Shown here: one piece after another, positions 19,139 through 29,086 of the stretch
How positions within the stretch are numbered: position 1 is the first letter of the stretch
Layout: each line of letters starts with the position of its first letter
Source of the DNA: Nemertoderma westbladi
Taxonomy: Eukaryota; Xenacoelomorpha; Nemertodermatida; Nemertodermatidae
DNA length: 48,164 nucleotides
Assembly: GCA_032718475.1 (NCBI GenBank)
Contig: JAUCBJ010001902.1
Span: forward strand, 1-48,164
Reading direction: 5' to 3'
Notes under the pieces: model-generated
Told to the model about the DNA's origin: nothing
What the model saw: only the letters and a program-made list of their open reading frames with translations
Database searches by the model: none
Program-made: the position numbers and the translations under genes

Positions 19139-21994
19139 ATGACAGACTCCATGCCAGTTCCCGCTGCACCAGCCGGACCAGGCCATAATGATATAAGCGC
19201 AACTCTTTGGAACGTGGAAGGCCTAAGATCTGTGTTGAACCTAACCCACAGGGACTCAGTATTCGATAGTGACATCTTGTTGTTTACAGAAACTATGGTA
19301 ACCGATTTCGTTGACATACCTGGGTACTGCACGTTTCATTCTCTTGCCAAGCGCCCCCAGCGCAAGGGACGACCATCAGGTGGAGTATGTATCGCCATAA
19401 AGCCAAGGTTAAATCCAAAGCAATTGGCTTCTAGTGATTCTCATATAGTCGTTAGTTTTGATCATGGGATATCAGCTTGTGGATACTTTCCGCCTCATAT
19501 GAATCTAGAAGATTTCATAGAGAGCGTTCTATGCATGTTAGATGATGTAAAAACCGCAAGCCATTCGTTCATTATCTTCGGAGGTGATTTTAACGCACGT
19601 GCTGATCTGAGCGACCAACCGAAAACTGATGCACTGGAATTGATGATGGAGGAAAATAATCTAGCTCTACAAAACGACCCTTCAATTCACACTTATATTT
19701 GCCACAATGGCGCCAGTACGATAGATCTTCTTTATTCTAACTCCCAAGACAATTGTGTCGAATATATCAGTTGTCCGCTCCGGAAACACATACCTGTGAA
19801 AGTTACATGGAATTTCATAAAGACCGGGTTGAACGATGAAGAAGAATTGATCTTCACGCCTCGAAAACGAACGGTAGATATCGATAAGGTCTCAAACGAT
19901 GAACGAATCACGGAAATTTATAATTTATTGGATGAGTCCGAAATTGACGAGGCTTATTCTATTCTAACTGATGTCATCCACGATGCTGCTCCTGTTAGTC
20001 ACAAACGGACCCGTTTCTCTAAACAATGGTTTGACGAGGAATGCTTTAAAAAACGTCAGGAAGTACTAACCTCTCTTCACAGAGCGAGGTTCGACCATCG
20101 GCATCGTCCCATTCTTGGTAAACTACGACAGGAATACAAAGAACTGTTAGAATTTAAGCTAAAAACTCACAATGAGGCCCAGGAGCAAAAACTAATTATT
20201 GAAGCCGAATCTCAACCATATAAATGGTCTAAAAAGAACAGTCATCAGGAGTCTTGCCCTGTTCGTCTAGAGACATTCGAAAACCACTTCAGCCAACTAC
20301 TAGGATCAACCGACACGGAGGAGGTGTCGTTTGTACGAAACCTGTGGTCTGACACCAGCCATTTGGATCCCCCTCGTACTGAGAATTGCCTGCCTGATGA
20401 TGATTATGAGCGAAGCTTCTCTGAGGAAGAGATTAGAAACGAGATCTTTTCAAAGAAGCCTGGTAAATCTGGAGGCCCCGACTGGCTTCCCTATGAGGTG
20501 CTAAAGGCTGCACTCCCCGCCACGTTAACAATATGGACATTGCTGCTGAATATTTGTTGGAACACGGGCCGTCTAGTTAGCGCCTGGAAGAATAGCCTTA
20601 TGAAAGTGTTGTACAAGGGGAAGGGCTGCCGTTCAGACGCCGATAACTACAGAGGTATCTCTTTACTATGTACCATGTATAAAATTTTAACCCGTCTCGT
20701 GGAGAGGAGACTGCGAAATCTACTGTCTTTTCTGATTCCTTCCGAGCAATTCGGATTTATGCCCGGGAAATCAACCAAAATCCCTTTAGCAAAATTTATT
20801 TCTAGAATAAGATCGAATTTATCAACCCCAAAGAAGCCACTTTATGCTCTTTTCGTCGATTTTCGAAAAGCTTTCGATTCTGTGCCCCGATCTATCCTAT
20901 TGTCTAAATTAGAATCGTCATTCGGTATCCGCGGAAAACTTCTTAGAATTATAAAAGCAATACTGGGTGCAAATTACATTCGGGTTTACGATGGTCTAAG
21001 GAAAAGCCGGACGATAGAACAGCTTAAAGGAGTTCTTCAGGGAGATTCCCTCAGCCCATTCCTATTTCTATTATTTATACTGGATTTAGTCGACTTCATA
21101 AAAAACGCAACTCTTCTAATTGGCGAAATTGTCATAATGCTATTTGCCGACGACCTGCTGATATATTCAGATTCGAAAATGGCTATCCAAGCTACTCTTG
21201 ATGCTCTAAATGAATGGTGTTACAAAAACTGTTTAGAAATAAATGTGAAGAAAACACAAATAATGAAATTCCGCCGAGGCGGAAAATTATGTGCCAATGA
21301 CTCTTTTACTTTCAGAGGAAAGCCAATTAATATCACAAATTCATATAAATACCTAGGAGTTATATTTCAACCGTCGCTGGTTTTCACCAAACATGTAACT
21401 GAAATTGTTTGCAAATCCTTAATGGCTAGTCATAGTATCAAGTCCCCTCAGCTCTTGTCCCTTCGTACAGCTGTTGCTCTTTTCCAATTGAAGATCTATC
21501 CTATCATAACATACGGTTTCGTAGAACTTTGGCCATTGCTGTCAACTACCAACCTTCATTCCCTTGACAAGATTAAGTCAACCTACCTCAAAAGGGTTGC
21601 TTGCCTGCATAAAACGGCTAAGAACCGACTTACGCTCGCCTTATGCCAAGAAAAGCCGCTTATTGTTCAAATTTTCACGTCTTTAGAATTACCGGAATCA
21701 GATGCGTATCGCAAATATTTACAAGATATTGATTTAAAGTGCGCTGAGATACACACTGAATTTTGGAGTTCTCCTGCATTGACAAACCGAACTTGGACAG
21801 ATTCAAATAAACGAAATCGCCACGTATTAACGCGCTTCTCTGTCCATGGCTTTCACTTTGCGATCTGTTCCAGAAAAGATTTCCACGAACCTGATGAAAA
21901 TTGCAGTTGCCAGCTTTGCGGGGATACAGCCGATATATATCACCTTACTAGTTGCCGAAATAACAATAAATCTCTTCACGATTGGGCCAAATAA
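19139..21994 (+). CDS. Retrotransposon ORF2: AP-like endonuclease and reverse transcriptase
   Basis: From the first in-frame ATG (19139) the protein is about 951 residues; the frame is open back to at least 18992, so an upstream or reinitiated start is possible. The endonuclease half has LLFTETMV, FGGDFNARADL and ASTIDLLYSN. The final catalytic-loop motif reads PLRKHIPVKV, keeping His but with Lys where SDH normally has Asp. The reverse transcriptase half has SGGPDWLPYEVLK, YRGISLLCTMYKI, EQFGFMPGKST, ALFVDFRKAFDSVPR, GVLQGDSLSPFLFLLF and FADDLLIYSD (21143). A C-terminal CQLCGDTADIYHLTSC gives C-x2-C-x7-H-x3-C. Together these nick the target and copy the RNA at the nick. Confidence 0.93.
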   Translation: MTDSMPVPAAPAGPGHNDISATLWNVEGLRSVLNLTHRDSVFDSDILLFTETMVTDFVDIPGYCTFHSLAKRPQRKGRPSGGVCIAIKPRLNPKQLASSDSHIVVSFDHGISACGYFPPHMNLEDFIESVLCMLDDVKTASHSFIIFGGDFNARADLSDQPKTDALELMMEENNLALQNDPSIHTYICHNGASTIDLLYSNSQDNCVEYISCPLRKHIPVKVTWNFIKTGLNDEEELIFTPRKRTVDIDKVSNDERITEIYNLLDESEIDEAYSILTDVIHDAAPVSHKRTRFSKQWFDEECFKKRQEVLTSLHRARFDHRHRPILGKLRQEYKELLEFKLKTHNEAQEQKLIIEAESQPYKWSKKNSHQESCPVRLETFENHFSQLLGSTDTEEVSFVRNLWSDTSHLDPPRTENCLPDDDYERSFSEEEIRNEIFSKKPGKSGGPDWLPYEVLKAALPATLTIWTLLLNICWNTGRLVSAWKNSLMKVLYKGKGCRSDADNYRGISLLCTMYKILTRLVERRLRNLLSFLIPSEQFGFMPGKSTKIPLAKFISRIRSNLSTPKKPLYALFVDFRKAFDSVPRSILLSKLESSFGIRGKLLRIIKAILGANYIRVYDGLRKSRTIEQLKGVLQGDSLSPFLFLLFILDLVDFIKNATLLIGEIVIMLFADDLLIYSDSKMAIQATLDALNEWCYKNCLEINVKKTQIMKFRRGGKLCANDSFTFRGKPINITNSYKYLGVIFQPSLVFTKHVTEIVCKSLMASHSIKSPQLLSLRTAVALFQLKIYPIITYGFVELWPLLSTTNLHSLDKIKSTYLKRVACLHKTAKNRLTLALCQEKPLIVQIFTSLELPESDAYRKYLQDIDLKCAEIHTEFWSSPALTNRTWTDSNKRNRHVLTRFSVHGFHFAICSRKDFHEPDENCSCQLCGDTADIYHLTSCRNNNKSLHDWAK

Positions 21995-22059
21995 ATATTT
22001 TAAGCGCTCTCAGTATTTTATAATATTTCATTATAAAATCTAGGTATAAGTATCTCTAC

Positions 22060-23394
22060 CTTTAGTATATTTTTAACAATTAATCGTGCTTTAATTTATA
22101 TGATCGTTATTTACTTATTTTACTGGTGCCATAATGTTGGCTTAATAAATAATATATATATTATTTTTATTCAACTGGAGTATTATAACGCTTATACTGT
22201 ATATTATATTATATTCAATTATGTTCTTAGTTCTATAGTTTCTGTATCAATTACGTTCTATATTCATTTTATTTCAACTGCGAATCAAACATTGTTGTAA
22301 ATATTTAATATTCTGATATTTAACACTAAAATTGCGTATATTATATTATGTACTAAATGGCGTATAGGCCTATTAGGCTATTACTGTATTATGTTTATGT
22401 ACTAAATTGCCTATATTGTGTTAAACAGTTTAACAATTGCACTATGATTGTCGTACTGTACTGTAGTTGTACAAGCCATATACCTAACTGTAGTCCGCTA
22501 ATAAACAAGTTCAAGTTTAAGCTTACACGTACTGACGTACCGTACACGTAGATGTTAGTTGGTAGCCTTAATGCTGTAATGCCTTCTGTGCGAAAGTAAT
22601 ATAACAACCGGTATAATAGGTAGTCTGCTTCGGTACCTGGCTGACAGAAGGGTAGACCTGTAGCTGTAGTCTGGTAGTCCCTCAACAACTCAGTCTGTAC
22701 AGTACACTGATACCGGTATATCTGTCTACAGTAGAGTTGTACAGTATATACAGTAAACATACTAAACTTCAGACAAATTGAACTGGTCGCATTTTTGATG
22801 CAATTTGGGATTATCCTGTTTGGGCATTGGGGGCCTCCAAACAGCCAAAACCGGGCAGGTTAGTAAAGGAGCACGTTACAGACTGACAGAGGCGAGTTGA
22901 AAGGAACCAAAACAATAAACGTGAGGAATGTTGTAGAATAGAAAACCAAATTTAAAACCAAATTTCAGAATTTAATTGAGAATCAACAGTCAGATGTATG
23001 TATAGACCTACCGGAACTCTGAATAGACTGGCTGACTGGCTGACTGGAGGCCCCCAAACCAGCAAACAGGATAGAGCCCAGCCTATCTATAGGCAGATAG
23101 GGCAGGGCCTATATACCAGTAACGCAGCAATACAGTTGACAGTACAGCCTGACAGCAGTAATATAGGCCTATCAGTATATTCCATGGAATTTAGCAGTTT
23201 CCAGTTTGCAGTTACAGAGTTAAGGCTGTAGGGTATAACTGTATAATGTGGCAGTGTGGTAAATGAGATAATGACATCATTCAGTCATTGACATGATTAC
23301 GTAAGGGAAATAGAAAGGCATTGGCATGACTACAGTCAGACAGTGCTATTTAATATACAGCTACTACCCTACCATTATAAAATTACACACTAAT
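22060..23394. other. Intergenic DNA with a small inverted repeat
   Basis: AT-rich DNA after the retrotransposon, possibly containing its 3' untranslated end. A GTACTAAAT(G/T)GC(G/C)TATA word occurs twice (22349 and 22399). An inverted pair, CCTGTTTGGGCATTGGGGGC (22816) against its complement near 23045-23075, spans ~260 bp and may be a small foldback element. The 77 codon open frame at 22998 is not convincing. Confidence 0.4.
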
Positions 23395-24505
23395 GGGTAA
23401 ATCTTTTAGACCTACGCGTAGGCCTACGCGTAGCTACTCGTAGTTCGCAACATTGGGTCATACAACACCAGTTTCAGAGTTTTAACATTAACTACGCGTA
23501 GCTACGCGTAGGTCCTACGCGAACTACGCGTATGTGCTACGTATAACAACGTGTAGGTGCTACCGATAACTATGCCTATACGACGTTTATCATTAGTATA
23601 TAGGCCTACGTATTCCAAGCGGTTAAGTACTAAAATAAGACAATACGGTATGTTCAATATACAACCCACAACAATCAAATGCTTTCAACAGTAATGTATG
23701 TATACCTGTATACTCTCTTTGTAGTGACGCTAAGACTACATATTCTTCACTTCATGCGTTGCGCACGCTAAAATGTGTTAATAATGTTTAGAGCTCAAAA
23801 ATAGTTTACAAAGGAAATAGGCCGATGGTTCTTATCCTTTGCCTATTGCCTTTGTTCACGAGAGGGCAAGGATATATTTAATATGCTAACCCATTGACAA
23901 GGGAAGGGGGAGACTAAATTGTCTACCATGATTAGTTGCACTTGTTGCTTGTTATTTGACCAAACAATTGAATTATCTGATTATATGCAGTGTTATCAGC
24001 TTTCGCTTAGCCACTTCACCGGTAGATTGGTAGCTTATACTGTACTACTGTAGAATAGTTGCATTATCCAATGCAAACAAAGATATTTGAATCATGAGAC
24101 GTGACTTTTAAGTCTACTTTTTATTCATCCTGTGTTTGTATGTGAAAGAGCCGAATATTATTTATTACCAGTGCTGTATGTAGAGATATGAGCTTCCGAT
24201 TCTGGTTATTCCATTTGTCTGATAATCAGATACCTGACATATACCAATACTTGCCTAACACCTCAACCCTACCGGACCTGAAATGAAAAAAATTCATTGT
24301 TATCAGGACTGCTACTCGTAGCACCTACGCGTAGTTTCAAAATACCTACGCGTAGTTCCAAAATACCTACGCGTAGTTTTAAAACACCTACGCGTAGTTG
24401 TTAAAAAGGCAGTAAGTCTGGCCCTACCGGTAAATGACAGGAATGGAAGTTACAAACTACGCGTAGCTACGCGTAGGCCTACGCGTAGGTTGAAAAGATT
24501 TACCC
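23395..24505. mobile_element. MITE-like element with CTACGCGTAG palindrome clusters
   Basis: GGGTAAATCTTTT at 23395 and its complement ending at 24505 are the outer ends. Inside each end lie matching blocks of CCTACGCGTAGGCCTACGCG and TAGCTACKCGTAGTT, giving terminal repeats of roughly 50-55 bp. Flanks are CACACTAAT on the left and CACAATAAT on the right, an 8 of 9 match that could be a target duplication. The inside holds many further CTACGCGTAG units (23491-23560, 24310-24400) and no coding region. Confidence 0.7.
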
Positions 24506-25165
24506 CACAATAATCTACCAGTATTGCGGTATTTAACCAGATCGGAATGCTAAATGATACAGTATAGCTATATAACTATATATATTATATATATATATAT
24601 ATTATATATATTATATGCTATATTATGTATAGCTTAATATAACTATAACTATATAACTATACCTACATAACATACTGTACCTACTGGTGATTGCCAGCAA
24701 AAACTAAATGTAAACCAGTAAACTGTATGACAACAAACTAATCCATTGTTACCAATGGATTAGTTGACCACATCCGGGCTTCATTTGAATACGTACAGTA
24801 ATTTGTTCATACAACACTTTTTAAAATAATAACAATTATATTTTAATGAATGCAGTAGGCGAATTTTAATTTTAGTTAAATATAATCCAGCCTTAATGTA
24901 ATCAACCACTGCCATGTTTTACTGAACATATTATGGAAGTTTTAACTAGAATGTAAACTTCTACAGTATGTTTTACCTTTACTTTTAATGTATTTGTGTT
25001 CGTATTTTAATGTATTTGTGTTCGTATTTTAATGTACGTGTTTGCGTTCGAAATCATTCTAAAATATTTGGTGTCATCATATCCCCCCATTCATTATTTT
25101 ATTTTATTGTGAATTGTAATAATTGTATACTTAGTGAATATATTATACTTGTGACCTCCTACATA
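24506..25165. other. AT-rich DNA with (AT)n and a 22 bp tandem repeat
   Basis: A TATATA-rich microsatellite lies at 24560-24650. An imperfect hairpin, AACTAATCCATT / AATGGATTAGTT, is at about 24738-24767. The 22 bp unit TTTTAATGTATTTGTGTTCG(TA) repeats about three times from 24983 to 25050, the last copy diverged. No gene seen. Confidence 0.6.
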
Positions 25166-28100
25166 TAGTCCGGCAGCCACAATGGTATACCGAAAATATT
25201 TGGACGGATTAAACTTTTTTGATGTTTTGAGTTCTATAGGTCCCACTTAATGAGGAAATGGCGATTATAACATTTTTGACTTTGGGCATTTTGAAATAAC
25301 GACCTAGTTGCTAAGGACCACGTAATTATCATTTAAAGCATAGCAACTGCAAACAGCATGACACAATGGACTGAAATCTTCTACAAAGTCAATATAGTTC
25401 ATTTACGAAATAATGACAATATTTTTTGTCTGATTTCTAGATCCTGTTGCTATGGCGACGGCATTCAAGTTTAGTGTTGCGATTTCAAACGCCTTTAATT
25501 ATACAATTAGTTACAAAATATGCACCAAAGTTAGTCAGATTGTGTTTATTTTATTAGCGTGGCCTTTCTGTAACTTTAGACAAGGTTAAGAATCTAAATT
25601 GGGCTGATATTTATTTCCTAACCTGACATGTTTAAGTGTTAACATAATTATTAAAGATTACAAATTTCAGCGATTATAACATTTAGGTGATGTTTCTACG
25701 GTAGTGTTTTCTTTATGGAATAGCTAGTGAGTTTCCAGGTCTCTGCATTTAAATGGGACTTGTTCTATAGAAAATTGATATACTCGTAGTTTTCATTGAC
25801 ATGAAAATGTCATTAGCTTGTAAAAAATTCTAAAATGACTAGTTCGAACATTCATAAGATATAATGGGTGCCACCTGGAAAAAACAGTAACTATTGTATC
25901 TGGTAAAAAAAATAGCTAGTAAAATCTCAAAACGTGATCATTTAAAAGTCAATAGATAAAATGGGGTTAACGGGCCGCTAACTACATAGTTAACGGGTCG
26001 GGACTAGAGTCATCCGACTCCCTTACAGGTTGACAGGAGTTTACCTAGGCAATGCCAAGCAAACTACTGTATAAACGAATTTAAGTTCCATGAATTGTAA
26101 GAAATCCAGGCATTCACTAGCTATGCTAATAACCAAACCACACAGGAATATTGAACCTACTGTACCTTATCACATGTGGATGAAGCGGATCATTCTGTAC
26201 TGAGATTAACCAAAAAGGAAATGTCAAAAGAACTAGATTACGACATAGATATCAAGAGTTATACTGGTATTTCAAACCCGGTTTAATGCCTTGCCATTAA
26301 AAGTTATGGCGGGGTCTGCTATTGGTCTACATCGAGCTAAATGTATTGACCATGAGTTCCTCAAAGATGTCACTATGTAATTTGGTATTTTCCTGTTCAG
26401 TACGGTGGACTTACATTAGGGGGGATGCATACATTAATGAGTTTCATTGGAACCATAGGAAGTTTAATGGTTGAAACCGACCTCTCTGAAGTGTATCGTG
26501 TGTATTTTGGCGGTGTTTCGAAGATGTTATCTGGGAAAAAGTTTCCACAGAACATGCGCGCTATGCGCATTTTCGCAGATAAATATTCTATATTTGTTCT
26601 ATTATTACATTTTTATCTGAGGGAAAGAACAGGTATAACCAATTCAATTTTCATAAAATCCCCATTAAAAAACCGTACCACAGTAACAGACGTGGGCGAT
26701 ACAGTAAAAATGCATCGTGGTATCATAGGAAATCTTTTGGGATGCCATGCATTATCTGTGTGTGAAACGGTTGTGAGTATGTTTGAGATTGGCAAAGCGA
26801 AAGTCATCAAGGCTTTGGATAAAGGACTCACTTGGAGGACTTGTTTGGGAGATATGGAAGCACCGCAATCTACAGTCTTAATGGAATGTACTAACTTTAT
26901 AACTGACTGGCGTGACTGCTATGGATATGACACAGACAACATGACCCAGTCATGACAAAAGGTGTGCACAGAAAAAACAATTACCAGCTGTGCAAAGCTG
27001 CAAACAATACCACCAACCACTGACTCCTTCTCAGAGAACGTGAAAAGGGCCCATTTGCAAGTAAAGGTGTGGAAGAACACAATGGAAATTAGACCACCTA
27101 GTGTAGACCCCAGAGAATATGGGTGGATAATAGCTAACAATCAACTTTTCCTGATTGCAATCCCTGAGGGCATACCACCAACGCCGGAATGCATTTTGCA
27201 ATTAATTCGGTGTAACTGTTCATCAAAAATCCAATGTAAATCGCAGAAGTGCATCTGCAGAAAAAACCAACCTGATTGCACAGAATTTTGCAACTGCAAT
27301 AAAGATTCATGTGCAAACTTTTCGTAATCTCATATTGTATTATAATCAAACAATGAATAATATAAAATGCAGTCTCCATATTCGCCATGCATTAACTAAA
27401 TTTTGTATATTTAGTATTAAAAAAAAGTGTTATAAACAAGCGAGTCAATGTCGCGAAATGACCGCAAACACAAAATAAATTTTGGTGGGTTTTAAAAATT
27501 GGTTTAATTTAATTAAAAACATTAAGGGAAAGGAGCAGGTTACAGTGGCGATGTTTTCTAACCAAAACAATAAACTATGCATTATTTCACTTGCGGTCAA
27601 TTAGCGCCGAAGATCACTATTTTCACTTGCGGTCAAAGTGCGCCACTATCTGAAACAAGCAGGAAACAAATTATTTATATATACATTTTAAAGTAATAAT
27701 TTTTTGTCAAGGTTTTAAATGCTTCCGATGTGATGACCGCAGTAAATTACTGTGGTTTCCATGAATACGGGTATTTGTTGCTAAACACATTTCTACACAA
27801 AATTGATGTTGTGCACATTATTTAGGGAAATACATATTATTAATAAAGTGCACAGACGAAACAAAAAACACATGAGTGTCAGTAGGCATAGTAGTTTTTC
27901 CTTGCAAAGATAGAGCGATAGTTGTAGTGCCTTCGTTACCATAGCAACATTTCAATAGTTTCTCTAAAATTTTCATATTTTCGATCAAAATTACAACCAG
28001 TTCAAGCCCAACAGTTAATCGCCATTCTGATTGCTAAGCTTTCAAAGAAATTGCTGTAGTCCATAGAAACGGATCATTAATTCAAATTGCCCAAGGTGTC

Positions 28101-28213
28101 AAAGTCCATAAATCACTTTTTTATGTTAAGAGGGACCCCTACACACCAAAACATCCAAAAAATGTAATCCGTCCAAAAATTTTCGGTTGGGCCAAAAAGA
28201 GGTACTAGGACTA
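25166..28213 (+). mobile_element. Decayed DNA transposon with ~300 bp TIRs and an Academ-like protein remnant
   Basis: The left end (about 25190-25480) and the reverse complement of the right end (about 27920-28190) align: ACCGAAAATATTTGGACGGA against ACCGAAAATTTTTGGACGGA, then GATGTTTTG, TTTGGGCA, and TTGCTATGG.(A/G)ACG.AGGCA further in. Identity is roughly 70-75% by eye, so the copy is old. A shared TAGTCC at the outermost positions suggests ends near 25166 and 28213; no target duplication was seen. The interior carries the protein remnant at 26401-27327. A small dispersed repeat (27525) lies inside the right half. Confidence 0.7.
26401..27327 (+). pseudogene. Transposon protein remnant with FEN/XPG-like helix motif and Cys-rich C-terminus
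   Basis: About 300 codons are open in one frame except for a single TGA at 26953. The frame begins after a splice-acceptor-like TTTTCCTGTTCAG. It reads GGMHTLMSFIGTIGSLM, YFGGVSKMLSGKKFPQNMRA, then LLGCHALSVCETVVSMFEIG followed by KAKVIKAL, and ends in a Cys cluster (CNCSSKIQC, KCICRK, DCTEFCNCNKDSC). I know this C-terminal pattern from multicopy uncharacterised proteins in cnidarian and invertebrate deuterostome genomes. The GC..S....GIGK.K..K.L pattern resembles the helix-two-turn-helix of FEN1/XPG nucleases. As Academ transposons are described as carrying an XPG nuclease, Academ origin is inferred. Upstream exons were not resolved. Confidence 0.7.
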
Positions 28214-28793
28214 ATAGTCGAGTCATGTTTGTTTAGTTTAAGAAGATATATTTTTTTTGTATTAGTGTTTCTATTATTGTTTCTATAGTGTTTTGGTGTA
28301 ATAAAAAACTTCAACTTCAATCAGCTGACCAGTACAGCAGTATGTTTAATATTGCTGTCTTGACGCAGAAATTGACAAATTGCATGGAGAAAGTGTTGTT
28401 GATTATTTGCATGGAGACAACCTTTATCTCTATCCTCTATGCATTCAGCTGTACAGTAAAATAAGTTTACCCTTTACCCAGCTTGTTTCTTAGATTGAAA
28501 GGTGGGAGAAACCAATGCTGCATGCCACCACAGAACAGTACCAGTACAAGTAGTGGAGAGCAGCGCACGTTTTGAATGAAGATAAATATTTTATTATTAT
28601 TTATTATGCCAACACTACTGTATTTTCTGTAGTTTACTCTTTTTATTAAAGTTGAGACAAGTATTTGCACGACATACATGACAGAAGGAGGGGTTACTGT
28701 AACTAACGATAACGACATATTGGTGGGTTCTCTAACTCTAACAGTCATTCGTGAACTAGGTAGTACGTCGATGCCGACCAATGCTTCGAAATT
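28214..28793. other. Intergenic DNA, no gene seen
   Basis: Between the decayed transposon and the poly(C) tandem repeat. Only short frames without motifs are present. Confidence 0.5.
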
Positions 28794-29086
28794 TTTGTGA
28801 AATTTTTCTTGCATCGAAAGCCATCCCCCCCCCCCTCCACTAGGCTACTCTTATCTACGACTGAAACTCATATTTTATCAAAATATCAGTTTGTGAAATT
28901 TTTCTTGCATCGAAAGCCATCCCCCCCCCCCCTCCACTAGGCTACTCTTATCTACGACTGAAACTCATATTTTATCAAAATATCAGTTTGTGAAATTTTT
29001 CTTGCATCGAAAGCCATCCCCCCCCCCCCCCCTCCACTAGGCTACTCTTATCTACGACTGAAACTCATATTTTATCAAAATATCAG
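28794..29086. repeat. Three tandem ~96-100 bp units differing only in poly(C) length
   Basis: Units start with TTTGTGAAATTTTTCTTGCA at 28794, 28890 and 28987 and end with TCAAAATATCAG. Unit sizes are 96, 97 and 100, and the internal poly(C) tracts are 11, 12 and 15 long, so the remaining 85 bases are of constant length and, by eye, identical. Confidence 0.95.

Larger units (their letters stand above)
18000..22060 (+). mobile_element. Nearly intact two-ORF APE-type non-LTR retrotransposon (LINE)
   Basis: ORF1 (18039-18947) and ORF2 (19139-21994) lie in different frames, in the order usual for LINEs. Both are open over their whole length, so this is a young or recently active copy. The ends are not resolved: no unambiguous target duplication or 3' tail was found by eye. 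No RNase H domain is visible after the reverse transcriptase. I do not assign a clade firmly; CR1/L2/jockey-type groups fit the ORF1 architecture. Confidence 0.88.

Noticed and set aside
26425-27327. Active host gene with selenocysteine at the in-frame TGA
   Set aside because: The region lies in a decayed transposon, there is no SECIS-like element that I can identify, and the context does not match a selenoprotein.
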